NCBI RefSeq assembly: GCF_040096225.1
Contig: NZ_JBBMFC010000002.1
Location: 1 to 64,000 of the forward strand
DNA length: 64,000 nucleotides
Direction: 5' to 3'
From: Hominiventricola aquisgranensis
GTDB taxonomy: Bacteria; Bacillota; Clostridia; Lachnospirales; Lachnospiraceae
Shown here piece after piece: positions 1 to 8,994 of this stretch. A model generated the notes under the pieces. It saw nothing but the letters and a program-made list of their open reading frames with translations. It was not told the DNA's origin and made no database searches. The stretch's first letter is position 1; each line of letters opens with the position of its first letter. A program made the position numbers and the translations under genes.

Positions 1-1
1 T

Positions 2-646
2 TATGTACATAGTAAAGGCTGGTACATCCTGCGACCGAAGAATGCAGCTCTGGCCGCAAAGATGGCTGAGCGGATGATTGCCGCCTGCAACAACAAAAAT
101 ATCGGCTATGACCAGGGTAATCGCCTGGGAGTCATTATTTATAGTATCAATACCAAGACAAAGACCGAGTGCGATTGCAGCAGTCTGACCAGACAGGTTG
201 TTAAAGAGGCATCTGGTAAGGATCCGGGTAATTTTACCACGGCAAATGCAACAGCAGTTCTGGGAGCAACTGGGCTGTTTATGTCTAAAATCGCGTATGT
301 GTCTCAGGCAAAGACCCCGATTTACAACGGCGACATCTTGGTGACAAAGACCAAAGGGCATATTGTAGTAGTGGTGTCTGGACACCCTCGGAGTCAGACA
401 CAGAACAGCGGATCAGGAAGCAATGTAGCGAAAGGAGAATATAACATGCAGACAATCAGAAAAGGTAGCAAAGGAAAAGCAGTGAAGATCTGGCAGGTAA
501 TACTGGGACACACCGGAAGCAAGATTGACGGAATCTTTGGATCTGGCACTGAGGCAGATACAAGGACTTGGCAGAAAGCACATGGCCTGACTGCTGATGG
601 AATTGTTGGAGCGAAGAGCTGGAAAGTTGGTCTGGAATCAGCATAA
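2..646 (+). CDS. Phage-type NlpC/P60-like endolysin with C-terminal peptidoglycan-binding domain (5' partial)
   Basis: The reading frame is open from base 2, so the N-terminus lies outside the window; the ATG at 62 is internal. The visible part holds a cysteine-peptidase-like core with a DCSS motif (likely catalytic Cys) and, about 60 residues later, KGHIVVVV (likely catalytic His). A linker follows, then a PG_binding_1-like repeat (roughly the last 65 residues, with KGSKGKAVKIWQ and DGIFGSGTEADTRTWQ patterns). Enzymes of this kind cut cell-wall peptide bridges during phage lysis. The gene sits next to a truncated catalase and a tRNA, which fits a prophage or other integrated-element end. An autolysin of host origin is the alternative. 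Confidence 0.75.
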   Translation, partial: YVHSKGWYILRPKNAALAAKMAERMIAACNNKNIGYDQGNRLGVIIYSINTKTKTECDCSSLTRQVVKEASGKDPGNFTTANATAVLGATGLFMSKIAYVSQAKTPIYNGDILVTKTKGHIVVVVSGHPRSQTQNSGSGSNVAKGEYNMQTIRKGSKGKAVKIWQVILGHTGSKIDGIFGSGTEADTRTWQKAHGLTADGIVGAKSWKVGLESA

Positions 647-670
647 AAATATCATCTCCATCCTCCGTGA

Positions 671-1105
671 GCCTACGAATTAGCCCATCTTGAAATGATT
701 TGTGCCATTGTTTATCAGCTGACCAAGAATATGACCATAGAAGAATTAAAGGCATCTGGTTTTGATAAATATTATGTGGATCATACAGCAGCACTATGGC
801 CACAGGCAGCGGGTGGAATTCCCTTCAATGCCTGCGAGTTCCAGTCCAAGGGAGATGTGATCACAGATCTTCATGAGGATCTCGCAGCAGAACAGAAAGC
901 AAGAACCACATATGACAACCTGCTTCGGTTGGTCAAAGACCCGGAAGTGGCAGATCCCTTACGTTTTCTGAGGGAGAGAGAACTTGTTCATTATCAGAGA
1001 TTTGGAGAATGTTTAAGAATCACACAGGAACATCTGGATGCGAAGAACTTCTATATTATGAATCCTGAATTTGATACAGGAATCCAGGGGAATTGTAAGA
1101 ATTAA
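671..1105 (+). pseudogene. 5'-truncated manganese catalase / CotJC-family remnant
   Basis: Translation gives AYELAHLEM followed by a frame with the family's typical YQLTKNMTIEEL, YYVDHTAALWP and ITDLHEDLAAEQKARTTYDN segments. The helices around ELAHLE and DLHEDLAAEQKA carry the metal-ligand Glu/His residues of the di-manganese ferritin-like fold. Family members are about 190-200 residues; here the first ~60 are absent and an in-frame TGA at 668 closes the frame immediately before the homologous part. An ATG at 695 could start a 136-residue fragment, but it would lack the first metal-ligand helix. I read it as a gene remnant cut at about 668, next to the lysin gene. Confidence 0.72.
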
Positions 1106-1207
1106 ATTGTGCAGGCCTGGATATACGTTGTTGTGACTACAAGCAGTAGAGTAACATTTTATGATTAAGATCAGTACAGGATGCAACACGAAATGCAACA
1201 TGAAAAT

Positions 1208-1235
1208 AAAAAACCCCGAGATTTCGGGGTTTTTT
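1208..1235. terminator. Bidirectional intrinsic terminator
   Basis: An AAAACCCCGA / TCGGGGTTTT hairpin has A- and T-runs on both sides, so it can stop transcription from the tRNA-Leu gene on the minus strand and from the left-hand plus-strand genes. Just upstream (1180-1202) the word ATGCAACA occurs twice, a short direct repeat of unknown meaning. Confidence 0.85.
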
Positions 1236-1238
1236 GTA

Positions 1239-1321
1239 TGCAGGAGATGGGACTTGAACCCACACGAAGTCACCCTCGTCAGATTTTGAGTCTGATGCGT
1301 CTGCCATTCCGCCACTCCTGC
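1239..1321 (-). tRNA. tRNA-Leu (anticodon CAA)
   Basis: The minus strand reads as a class II tRNA: 7-bp acceptor stem GCAGGAG/CTCCTGC, D-arm, anticodon loop CTCAAAA (anticodon CAA), a long variable arm (GACGAGGGTGACTTC region) and T-arm GGGTTCAAGTCCC. CCA is not encoded. A terminator follows 4 bases after the 3' end. Confidence 0.95.
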
Positions 1322-1397
1322 GCATCTAACTCTGATATTCTATCACAGGTTCCTTCAAAGTTCAAGTGTTTATTTCCAACTAAGCATTATTTTTTAG

Positions 1398-2684
1398 TTA
1401 TTTTTCAGCAATCAGTTTATTCAAGGTTTCGCCGATCTCAAAGCAATCAAAGGTTGCGAAGTAGTCATGCAGGGTCTCAGCTCTGCGGATCAGCTGTACA
1501 CTGCCGTCTTCTTTTAACAGAAGTTCAGCAGAGCGTAATTTACCGTTGTAGTTATATCCCATGGAATGTCCGTGAGCACCAGCATCATGGATGAAGAGGT
1601 AATCGCCCTTGTCGATCTTCGGGAGTTTGCGGTCAACAGCGAATTTATCACAGTTCTCACAGAGGGATCCGGTTACATCATAAGTATGATCGCAAGGCTC
1701 ATTTTCTTTGCCAAGGACGGTAATGTGATGATAAGCACCGTAGATCGCCGGACGCATCAGGTTAGCTGCGCAGGCATCTACACCGATATACTCCTTGTAA
1801 GTATGTTTTTCATGGATGGCTTTGGTGATCAGTCCGTCATATGGACCAGTCATAAAACGACCAAGCTCGGTACACAGGGATACGTCCCCCATTCCAGCCG
1901 GAACGAGAACCTCGTCATATACTTTGTGAACTCCTTCACCGATAACCATAATATCATTCGGCTCCTGATCCGGGGTATACGGAATACCGATTCCGCCGGA
2001 CAGGTTGATGAAGGTAATGTGTGCACCGGTTTTCTCTTTTAATCTGACAGCCAGTTCAAAGAGAACCTTTGCAAGCATTGGATAGTATTCGTTCGTTACA
2101 GTATTGCTGGCAAGAAATGCATGGATACCGAAGTTCTCCACACCTTTGGACTTCATGATACGAAATGCCTCGATAATCTGTTCTTCGGTCATACCGTATT
2201 TAGAATCACCAGGATTGTCCATGATTCCGTTGCTCATTTTAAAATATCCGCCTGGATTGAAACGGCAGCTCATGGTCTTAGGAAGATATCCTACGGATTT
2301 TTCCACGGCTTCAATATGAGTAATATCATCCAGGTTAATGATTCCTCCAAGTTTTTCACACAGCGCGAATTCATTCAGCGGTGTGTCATTGGAAGAAAAC
2401 ATAATGTCATGTCCAGTAATCCCAACAGCCTCGGACAGAAGCAGCTCTGCTTCTGAAGAACAATCACTTCCACAACCGTATTCTTTCAAAATGCTCATCA
2501 GAAATGGGTTTGGAGTTGCTTTGACGGCAAAATATTCTTTATATCCCGGATTCCAGGAAAATGCCTCATACAGACGCTTGGCATTTTCACGGAGACCTTT
2601 TTCATCATACAGATGGAAAGGAGTCGGGTAGGTTTTGACGATTTCTTCAATCTGTTCTTTGGTTACAAAAGGTACTTTTTTCAT
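1398..2684 (-). CDS. lysA: Diaminopimelate decarboxylase
   Basis: This 428-residue PLP-dependent fold-type III decarboxylase makes L-lysine from meso-diaminopimelate, the last step of lysine synthesis. Visible marks are FAVKATPNP (PLP lysine region), GCGSDCSSEAEL, the glycine-rich SGGIGIPY phosphate-binding loop, and near the C-terminus CENCDKFAVDR and HDAGAHGHSMGYNYN. Start ATG at 2684 has GAGGAG eight bases upstream on the minus strand. It stands alone between two tRNA genes; no lysine riboswitch is visible in the short upstream gap. The protein resembles the slightly longer LysA variant common in Clostridia and Bacteroidetes. Confidence 0.93.
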   Translation of the reverse strand: MKKVPFVTKEQIEEIVKTYPTPFHLYDEKGLRENAKRLYEAFSWNPGYKEYFAVKATPNPFLMSILKEYGCGSDCSSEAELLLSEAVGITGHDIMFSSNDTPLNEFALCEKLGGIINLDDITHIEAVEKSVGYLPKTMSCRFNPGGYFKMSNGIMDNPGDSKYGMTEEQIIEAFRIMKSKGVENFGIHAFLASNTVTNEYYPMLAKVLFELAVRLKEKTGAHITFINLSGGIGIPYTPDQEPNDIMVIGEGVHKVYDEVLVPAGMGDVSLCTELGRFMTGPYDGLITKAIHEKHTYKEYIGVDACAANLMRPAIYGAYHHITVLGKENEPCDHTYDVTGSLCENCDKFAVDRKLPKIDKGDYLFIHDAGAHGHSMGYNYNGKLRSAELLLKEDGSVQLIRRAETLHDYFATFDCFEIGETLNKLIAEK

Positions 2685-2777
2685 ATGTGTTTGCTCCTCG
2701 TAAATGCGTGGTAAATGATTTTGACAAAATTTATTTGATTAACTTATGGGGGATTGTTAGGATTCTGTCAAGTAACA

Positions 2778-2811
2778 GAAAAGGGAGCCTACATTGTTTG
2801 TAGACCCCCTC
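2778..2811 (-). terminator. Probable terminator of the tRNA-Pro transcript
   Basis: On the minus strand an imperfect 12-bp hairpin (AGGGGGTCTACA / TGTAGGCTCCCT, two mismatches) is followed by TTTTCTG. It lies about 35 bases after the tRNA-Pro 3' end and before lysA. Confidence 0.5.
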
Positions 2812-2846
2812 CTTGGAGTGAAGCTACGATCGGCAGCCTCTTGAAA

Positions 2847-2921
2847 TCGGGGTAACAGGATTCGAACCTGCGACCTCACGGCCCCCAGCCGTGCGCTCTA
2901 GCCAAACTGAGCCATACCCCG
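2847..2921 (-). tRNA. tRNA-Pro (anticodon GGG)
   Basis: The minus strand folds as a 75-nt tRNA with acceptor stem CGGGGTA/TACCCCG, D-arm GCTCAGTTTGGCTAGAGC, anticodon stem-loop CACGG-CTGGGGG-CCGTG (anticodon GGG) and T-arm CAGGTTCGAATCCTG. CCA is not encoded. Confidence 0.95.
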
Positions 2922-2933
2922 ATAACGCAACTA

Positions 2934-2962
2934 ATTATATTATAGATATGTGGAAAAAGCAA
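2934..2962 (-). promoter_or_regulatory. Sigma-A promoter of tRNA-Pro
   Basis: Minus strand -35 TTGCTT (2962-2957), 17-bp spacer, -10 TATAAT (2939-2934). The tRNA 5' end is 13 bases downstream of the -10 box. Confidence 0.7.
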
Positions 2963-2994
2963 GTACAAAATTTCCCATAATACAAAACGCCTGG

Positions 2995-3023
2995 TTGCAT
3001 TGCATTCCACGTTTGGGTATAAT
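2995..3023 (+). promoter_or_regulatory. Sigma-A promoter of the zinc-finger/polA operon
   Basis: -35 TTGCAT (2995-3000), 17-bp spacer, perfect -10 TATAAT (3018-3023). It lies 29 bases upstream of the first start codon. Confidence 0.75.
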
Positions 3024-3052
3024 AAGCACATATGAGGACAGGAGCGATCGTT

Positions 3053-3379
3053 ATGAACTGTAAACAGGTACAGCGGCAGTTGGTATCCTATATCAACGGT
3101 GAGCTGGAGGAAAAAGAAGAGGAAGAATTCGTAAAGCATATTCGGCATTGCCCGGAGTGTTATGAAGAACTGGAAGTCTATTCCACTGTTTTTGCCGGTA
3201 TTCGGCAGTTGGACGGCGCAGAAGAAGAGATTGATTACCGCACATTGGTGGAGGATTATCTGGAAACGTCAGAGGAAGATGCGAAAGACGAACATTTTCT
3301 GTCTACCTATGTATTTTTGCTGCGCATTGTGGTTACGGTGTTGTTGTTCTACATGATCGTGAGGTGCTTTTTAGGATGA
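3053..3379 (+). CDS. Zinc-finger (zf-HC2, anti-sigma-like) membrane-anchored protein
   Basis: A 108-residue protein. The N-terminus has the putative zinc-finger pattern of anti-sigma factors: a Cys at residue 3, then HIRHCPECYEEL (His-x3-Cys-x2-Cys) near residue 30. One hydrophobic segment lies near the C-terminus (FLLRIVVTVLLFYMIV). The start at 3053 is chosen because GGAG lies eight bases upstream; an ATG at 3032 has no such site. Its stop overlaps the polA start in ATGA (3376-3379). Family knowledge suggests a sequestering or sensing role at the membrane, but no sigma factor gene is adjacent, so the partner is unknown. Confidence 0.7.
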   Translation: MNCKQVQRQLVSYINGELEEKEEEEFVKHIRHCPECYEELEVYSTVFAGIRQLDGAEEEIDYRTLVEDYLETSEEDAKDEHFLSTYVFLLRIVVTVLLFYMIVRCFLG

Positions 3380-5907
3380 GTGAAAAAATAGTTTTAATTG
3401 ATGGTCATAGTATTATTAACCGTGCTTTTTATGGAGTGCCGGATCTGACCAATTCTGATGGACTCCATACCAATGCAATCTATGGATTTTTGAATATTAT
3501 GTTTCGGATCCTGGATGAGGAGAAGCCGGATTATCTGGCAGTTGCATTTGATCTGAAGGCTCCAACCTTCCGCCATCAGATGTATGATGCTTATAAAGGA
3601 ACGAGAAAACCCATGCCGGAAGAATTGCGGGAGCAGGTTCCGGTATTAAAGGAAGTTCTGCAGGCTATGGGTATTCCGCTTTTGATGAAAGAAGGATTTG
3701 AGGCTGATGATCTCCTTGGAACGGCGGCGAGAGTCAGTGAGGAAAAAGGAATCAACGCTGTTATTGTATCTGGTGACAGGGATCTGTTGCAGCTGGCAAC
3801 GGACAATGTGCTGATCCGGATGCCAAAGACCAAAAGAGGAACCACAGAGATTGAAAATTATTATGCGGCTGACGTGAAGGAAGCTTATCAGGTGAATCCG
3901 CCTCAGATCATTGAACTGAAGGCATTGATGGGTGATGCTTCTGATAATATTCCGGGTGTGCCGGGAATCGGTGAAAAAACGGCAACTAATCTGATCGTAG
4001 CATATGGTTCTATTGAAAATGCTTATGCACATGTGGAAGAGATCAAGCCAAATCGTGCAAAAGAAGCTCTTCGTAACCATTATGACATGGCTAAGATGAG
4101 TAAAAAGCTTGCAACCATCTGTGTGCAGGCTCCATTAGAACTGTCATGGGAAAATGCAAAGCTTACCAATCTTTATACGCCAGAAGTGTATGAGTGGTTC
4201 AAGAAGCTGAATTTTAAAAAGCTTCTGTCCAGATTTGATTTGACAGGAACGGAACTTCCTTCAGTGCCGGAAGTGAAGCGGGTAACAGAGCTGGGCGAGG
4301 CGGAAAGCATTTTTGCAAAGGCAGCAGACCAGGATCGCCTGGCGTTTGAAATCTGTCAGTCCAAGGATGAATTTGGCATCTCTCTGGCACTGTCCGAACA
4401 GGAAGTTTATTATTTGGCAGCAGAAGGATTTCTGACCGAGGAATACCTGACAGATCATATGACACAAGTGGTGGAACAGGTGCCTTTGTGTGCGGCTTCG
4501 GACGTGAAAAAACTGTTGAAAATGGTTCATCCGGTACACAGAGAGCATTTCTTCGATATTGAAATTGCAGCATATCTGATCAATCCGCTGATCAGCAGCT
4601 ACGCACATGAGGATATGGGAACACCTCATGCGGCATTGACCACGTTGAAAAAACTGCCGGAATTATTGAATAAGCTTGATGAAATGGAAATGCGCTCTTT
4701 GTTTGATGAGGTTGAGATGCCATTGGTATTTACCTTGTTTGATATGGAGCAGGAAGGGATGCGAGTCAATGCAGAAGAACTGAAAGCATACGGCGAAGCA
4801 CTGGTGGACAAGATCAGTGCATTGGAAAAGAGCATTCATGAGGCAGCGGGAGAAGAATTCAATATCAATTCCCCAAAGCAGCTTGGTGTGATCCTGTTTG
4901 AAAAGCTGGGCATGAAGGGTGGTAAGAAGACCAAGACCGGTTATTCTACTTCTGCGGAAGTGCTTGATAAACTGGCGCCGGAACATCCGATAGTTCGGGA
5001 TATTCTGGAATACCGACAGCTTACCAAATTAAAATCCACCTATGCAGATGGCCTGGCAGGATGCATTGCGGCAGATGGTCGGATTCATAGTAGTTTCAAT
5101 CAGACGATTACGGCAACTGGTCGGATCAGCAGTACAGAGCCGAATCTTCAGAATATTCCGGTTCGTATGGAACTGGGACGCCTGATCCGAAAGGTATTTA
5201 TTCCATCGGATGGTTATGTATTTGTGGATGCAGATTATTCTCAGATCGAACTGCGTGTGCTGGCACATATGTCAGGTGATGAAAAACTGATCGAAGCTTA
5301 TAGACAGGCAGAGGATATTCACCGGATTACAGCTTCGCAGGTATTTCATGTGCCCTTTGATGAAGTAACACCACTTCAGAGAAGAAATGCAAAAGCAGTA
5401 AATTTTGGAATTGTTTATGGCATCAGTTCCTTTGGCCTGTCGCAGGATCTGAGCATTTCTACGAAGGAAGCAAAGGAATATATTGACCGGTATTTTGAAA
5501 CTTATCCTGGAATCAAGGTATTTCTTGATAAGCTGGTACAGGATGCAAAAGAGCAGGGATATGTGACTACCATGTTCGGAAGACGCAGACCGGTGCCGGA
5601 ACTGAAATCTTCTAATTTTATGCAGCGTTCCTTTGGTGAACGTGTAGCTATGAACTCTCCGATCCAGGGTACGGCTGCAGATATTATCAAGATTGCCATG
5701 AACCGGGTTCATGACCGTCTGCTAAGAGAAGGGCTGGAGTCCCGCTTGATCCTTCAGGTACACGATGAACTTTTAATAGAAGCAAAATTGTCGGAAGCAG
5801 ATCAGGTGGAGCAGATCTTGCGGGAAGAGATGCAGCAGGCGGCAGATCTTCAGGTTCCGTTGGAAATCGACCTGCATAGAGGAAATAACTGGTATGAGGC
5901 GAAATAA
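3376..5907 (+). CDS. polA: DNA polymerase I (likely proofreading-deficient)
   Basis: An 843-residue family A polymerase for Okazaki-fragment processing and repair. The N-terminal 5' nuclease domain (about residues 1-290) shows LIDGHSIINRAFYG, EADDLLG, VSGDRDLLQL and the helix-hairpin-helix GVPGIGEKTA. The polymerase domain shows motif A DYSQIELRVLAHMSGD, motif B RRNAKAVNFGIVYGIS and motif C QVHDELLIE. The central 3'-5' exonuclease-like domain has AFEICQSK where active enzymes carry DTET, so proofreading residues look lost, as in Bacillus and Thermus enzymes. Start ATG 3376 matches the family N-terminus (MSEKIVLIDG); a GTG at 3364 is less likely. Translationally coupled to the upstream gene and directly abutting coaE. 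Confidence 0.95.
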   Translation: MSEKIVLIDGHSIINRAFYGVPDLTNSDGLHTNAIYGFLNIMFRILDEEKPDYLAVAFDLKAPTFRHQMYDAYKGTRKPMPEELREQVPVLKEVLQAMGIPLLMKEGFEADDLLGTAARVSEEKGINAVIVSGDRDLLQLATDNVLIRMPKTKRGTTEIENYYAADVKEAYQVNPPQIIELKALMGDASDNIPGVPGIGEKTATNLIVAYGSIENAYAHVEEIKPNRAKEALRNHYDMAKMSKKLATICVQAPLELSWENAKLTNLYTPEVYEWFKKLNFKKLLSRFDLTGTELPSVPEVKRVTELGEAESIFAKAADQDRLAFEICQSKDEFGISLALSEQEVYYLAAEGFLTEEYLTDHMTQVVEQVPLCAASDVKKLLKMVHPVHREHFFDIEIAAYLINPLISSYAHEDMGTPHAALTTLKKLPELLNKLDEMEMRSLFDEVEMPLVFTLFDMEQEGMRVNAEELKAYGEALVDKISALEKSIHEAAGEEFNINSPKQLGVILFEKLGMKGGKKTKTGYSTSAEVLDKLAPEHPIVRDILEYRQLTKLKSTYADGLAGCIAADGRIHSSFNQTITATGRISSTEPNLQNIPVRMELGRLIRKVFIPSDGYVFVDADYSQIELRVLAHMSGDEKLIEAYRQAEDIHRITASQVFHVPFDEVTPLQRRNAKAVNFGIVYGISSFGLSQDLSISTKEAKEYIDRYFETYPGIKVFLDKLVQDAKEQGYVTTMFGRRRPVPELKSSNFMQRSFGERVAMNSPIQGTAADIIKIAMNRVHDRLLREGLESRLILQVHDELLIEAKLSEADQVEQILREEMQQAADLQVPLEIDLHRGNNWYEAK

Positions 5908-6498
5908 ATGAAGATCATTGGAGTGACCGGAGGCGTAGGAGCAGGGAAAAGCACGGTGCTTGATTATTTGAAGGAAACCTATCATGCCCACCTGATCCTG
6001 GCTGATCTGGTGGGACATGAAGTCATGGAGCCGGGGCTTCCGGCTTACGATGCGATTATAGAAACCTTTGGCAGAGAGATCCTGAGTGAGGATCAGACCA
6101 TTGACCGAAAGAAGCTTGGAGATATTGTATTTCATAAGGAAGAGATGCGCCAGAAGCTTAACGCCATCGTTCATCCGGCTGTAAAACAGGAGATTCTCAG
6201 GAGGATTGAACAGGCAAAGTTGGAGAATGTGTCATATACAGTGGTAGAAGCCGCATTATTTCTGGAAGAAAATTATGATGCATTTTGTAATGAAACATGG
6301 TATATTTATACGAGCGAAGATAACCGGAGGCTTCGATTGAAAGAGAGCCGTGGTTATAGCGATGAGAAGATCGACCGGATGTTTGCAGCGCAGAAAAGTC
6401 ATGAAGAATTTCTGGAACGTTGTCAGTTTGTGATTGATAACAATGGCAGCGCCGAGGAGACGCACCGGCAGATCGACAGAAGGATGAGACATACATGA
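5908..6498 (+). CDS. coaE: Dephospho-CoA kinase
   Basis: A 196-residue P-loop kinase that phosphorylates the ribose 3'-OH of dephospho-CoA, the last step of coenzyme A synthesis. The Walker A motif is GGVGAGKST at residues 8-16; ILADLVGHEVM follows and HPAVKQEI lies mid-protein, both typical. It begins at the base following the polA stop codon and overlaps the next gene in ATGA (6495-6498), so it is translated within the polA operon. polA-coaE adjacency is common in Firmicutes. Confidence 0.93.
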   Translation: MKIIGVTGGVGAGKSTVLDYLKETYHAHLILADLVGHEVMEPGLPAYDAIIETFGREILSEDQTIDRKKLGDIVFHKEEMRQKLNAIVHPAVKQEILRRIEQAKLENVSYTVVEAALFLEENYDAFCNETWYIYTSEDNRRLRLKESRGYSDEKIDRMFAAQKSHEEFLERCQFVIDNNGSAEETHRQIDRRMRHT

Positions 6499-7292
6499 GA
6501 TTATGCAGTATTGCCAGTGGAAGCAGTGGAAACTGCATCTATACAGGTACCGATGACACCCATTTACTGATAGATGCGGGAGTCAGCGCAAAGAAGATAG
6601 AGGCAGGACTGAAGGACTTGGAGCTGGAAGGCCATGATATCCAGGGACTTCTGATCACCCATGAGCATTCAGATCATATCAAAGGTGTGGGAGTGCTTGC
6701 CAGAAGATATGGATTTCCCATCTATGCCACACAGGGAACGATTGATCAGATGAAGGGCATGAGCAGCCTGGGAGCAATTGATGAAGGGCTGTATCATACA
6801 ATCAGACCGGATGAGACATTTTCCATAGGAGATGTGGAGGTAGAACCCTTCCATATTTCTCACGATGCGGCGGATCCGGTGGCATACCGGTTTGAGAGCA
6901 ACGGAAAAAGTGCCGCAGTTGCCACAGACATGGGAATCTATAATGATTACATAGTAGAGCATCTAAAAGGACTGGACGTAGTATTGCTGGAGGCAAATCA
7001 CGATATCCAGATGCTTCAGGTGGGACCCTATCCTTACCCGTTGAAGCAGCGGATCCTTGGAGAGCGGGGACATCTGTCCAATGAGAGTGCGGGACAGCTT
7101 TTATGCAGAATCCTGCACGACAATATGAAAAAGATATACCTTGGCCACCTGAGCAAAGAGAATAATTATGCACAGCTGGCTTATGAAACGGTGAAGCTGG
7201 AGATTCAGCTGGATCCGGTGGAATACATGCCTCAGGATTTTGATATTCAGGTAGCAGAGAGGGATTGTATATCCGGTATATGCAACTTTTAA
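6495..7292 (+). CDS. walJ: MBL-fold metallohydrolase, WalJ/YycJ family
   Basis: A 265-residue metallo-beta-lactamase-fold protein. It has the opening CSIASGSSGNCIY typical of the YycJ/WalJ group, the metal-binding HEHSDHIKG (HxHxDH), and later the ligands DMGIY, ANHD and GHLS. WalJ-type proteins have been linked to DNA repair and to coordination of division with replication in Gram-positive bacteria; the exact substrate is not certain. Here it lies in the polA-coaE operon rather than next to walRK, which fits a DNA-metabolism role. Confidence 0.82.
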   Translation: MRLCSIASGSSGNCIYTGTDDTHLLIDAGVSAKKIEAGLKDLELEGHDIQGLLITHEHSDHIKGVGVLARRYGFPIYATQGTIDQMKGMSSLGAIDEGLYHTIRPDETFSIGDVEVEPFHISHDAADPVAYRFESNGKSAAVATDMGIYNDYIVEHLKGLDVVLLEANHDIQMLQVGPYPYPLKQRILGERGHLSNESAGQLLCRILHDNMKKIYLGHLSKENNYAQLAYETVKLEIQLDPVEYMPQDFDIQVAERDCISGICNF

Positions 7293-7308
7293 GACGGAGG
7301 AGAAACCT

Positions 7309-7581
7309 ATGAAAAACAAATTTGTCATTACAGTAGTAGGCCGCGATACAGTAGGTATTATCGCAAAAGTCTGCACCTATCTGGCTGATCACCAGGTAAA
7401 TATCCTGGATATTTCCCAGACGATTGTAGATGGGTATTTTAACATGATGATGATCGTCGATGCAGCAAATGCAGGCGACGTAACTGAGATGTCCGGAGAT
7501 CTGGCTGCGCTTGGACAGGAGATCGGTGTGGTGATCCGGTGCCAGCATGAAGATATCTTCAATATGATGCATAGAATTTAG
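7309..7581 (+). CDS. ACT-domain protein (UPF0237 type)
   Basis: A 90-residue stand-alone ACT domain protein with KFVITVVGRDTVGIIAKV at its start and a second ACT-like half (VVIRCQHEDIFNMMHRI). ACT domains bind amino acids or other small ligands and usually act as regulatory modules. GGAGGAG precedes the ATG. It is followed 12 bases later by the DUF711 gene; this two-gene pairing is recurrent in Firmicutes, suggesting a shared but unknown function. Confidence 0.85.
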   Translation: MKNKFVITVVGRDTVGIIAKVCTYLADHQVNILDISQTIVDGYFNMMMIVDAANAGDVTEMSGDLAALGQEIGVVIRCQHEDIFNMMHRI

Positions 7582-7593
7582 GAGGCGGAAAGC

Positions 7594-8958
7594 ATGATAA
7601 ATATTAATGAAGTGCTGGAAACCAATAAGATGATCGAGGAAGAGAATCTGGACGTGAGAACCATCACACTGGGTATCAGTCTGATGGATTGTATTGATAC
7701 AGATCTGGAGACTCTGAAGAAAAATATTTACAATAAGATCACAACGGTAGCAAAAGATCTGGTGAAGACCGGTAAAGAGATCGAGGCACAGTATGGGATT
7801 CCCATTGTAAATAAGCGAATCTCTGTGACTCCGATCGCATTGATCGGCGGATCTGCCTGCAAGACTCCGGATGATTATGTGGAGATTGCAAAGGTATTGG
7901 ATCAGGCAGCGAAGGAAGTGGGTGTGAACTTCCTTGGAGGATTTTCTGCACTGGTATCAAAAGGAATCACGAAGAGTGACGATCTTCTGATGCATGCGAT
8001 CCCGAAGGCATTGGCAGAGACGGAGAGAGTCTGCAGTTCTATTAATGTGGGTTCCACTAAGACGGGTATCGACATGGACGCAGTTAAATTGATGGGTGAG
8101 ATCATCAAAGAGACTGCAGAACTTACGAAAGAAAATGATTCTCTTGGCTGTGCAAAGCTGGTTGTCTTCTGCAATGCGCCGGATGACAATCCATTTATGG
8201 CAGGTGCATTCCACGGAGTTACTGAAGGGGATGCAGTAATAAACGTAGGTGTCAGCGGACCGGGTGTTGTGAAGACTGCACTGAGCAAAGTCCGTGGGGA
8301 GAATTTTGAAGTTCTTTGCGAGACCATCAAGAAGACAGCTTTTAAGATCACCCGTGTAGGTCAGCTGGTTGCACAGGAAGCATCCAGAAGAATGGGAATT
8401 CCATTTGGAATTATTGACCTTTCTCTTGCACCGACTCCGGCTATTGGAGACAGTGTGGCCGAAATCCTGCAGGAGATTGGACTGGAGCGCGCAGGTGCAC
8501 CGGGAACTACCGCAGCCCTTGCATTACTCAATGACCAGGTGAAAAAGGGCGGTGTTATGGCATCTTCCTATGTAGGTGGTTTGAGTGGCGCATTTATTCC
8601 GGTCAGCGAAGATCAGGGTATGATCGACGCAGTTCAGGAGGGAGCACTGACAATTGAAAAACTGGAAGCAATGACTTGTGTTTGCTCCGTAGGACTGGAT
8701 ATGATTGCAATTCCGGGAGATACTCCGGCAACCACAATTTCCGGTGTGATCGCGGATGAGATGGCCATCGGTATGGTGAATCAGAAGACCACAGCTGTTC
8801 GTCTGATCCCGGTGATTGGAAAAGGTGTAGGTGAGATGGTAGAGTTTGGTGGACTTCTCGGATATGCACCGGTTATGCCGGTAAACAAATTTGCATGTGA
8901 TGCATTTGTAAATCGTGGCGGAAGAATTCCAGCACCGATCCATAGCTTTAAGAATTAA
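7594..8958 (+). CDS. DUF711 / UPF0210 family protein
   Basis: A 454-residue conserved protein. Marks I recognise are the N-terminal VRTITLGISLMDC, the central GVSGPGVVKTAL and the C-terminal AIPGDTPATTISGVIADE followed by GLLGYAPVMPVN. Databases often label this family 'PFL family' because of distant fold similarity to glycyl-radical enzymes, but I see no glycyl-radical RVSGY motif, so it is not a pyruvate formate-lyase. Its function is unknown; pairing with the ACT-domain gene hints at amino-acid-responsive metabolism. It ends the polA-side gene run. Confidence 0.85.
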   Translation: MININEVLETNKMIEEENLDVRTITLGISLMDCIDTDLETLKKNIYNKITTVAKDLVKTGKEIEAQYGIPIVNKRISVTPIALIGGSACKTPDDYVEIAKVLDQAAKEVGVNFLGGFSALVSKGITKSDDLLMHAIPKALAETERVCSSINVGSTKTGIDMDAVKLMGEIIKETAELTKENDSLGCAKLVVFCNAPDDNPFMAGAFHGVTEGDAVINVGVSGPGVVKTALSKVRGENFEVLCETIKKTAFKITRVGQLVAQEASRRMGIPFGIIDLSLAPTPAIGDSVAEILQEIGLERAGAPGTTAALALLNDQVKKGGVMASSYVGGLSGAFIPVSEDQGMIDAVQEGALTIEKLEAMTCVCSVGLDMIAIPGDTPATTISGVIADEMAIGMVNQKTTAVRLIPVIGKGVGEMVEFGGLLGYAPVMPVNKFACDAFVNRGGRIPAPIHSFKN

Positions 8959-8994
8959 AGTACATAAAAGTGCACAAAAAATTGAGGCTGATGC

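Noticed and set aside
2685..2777. A lysine riboswitch or T-box before lysA
   Set aside because: The gap is only about 90 bases and shows neither the L-box core nor T-box motifs.
7594..8958. Pyruvate formate-lyase
   Set aside because: The protein belongs to DUF711 and lacks the glycyl-radical RVSGY motif and the double cysteine active site; the true pflB is at 43331-45583.
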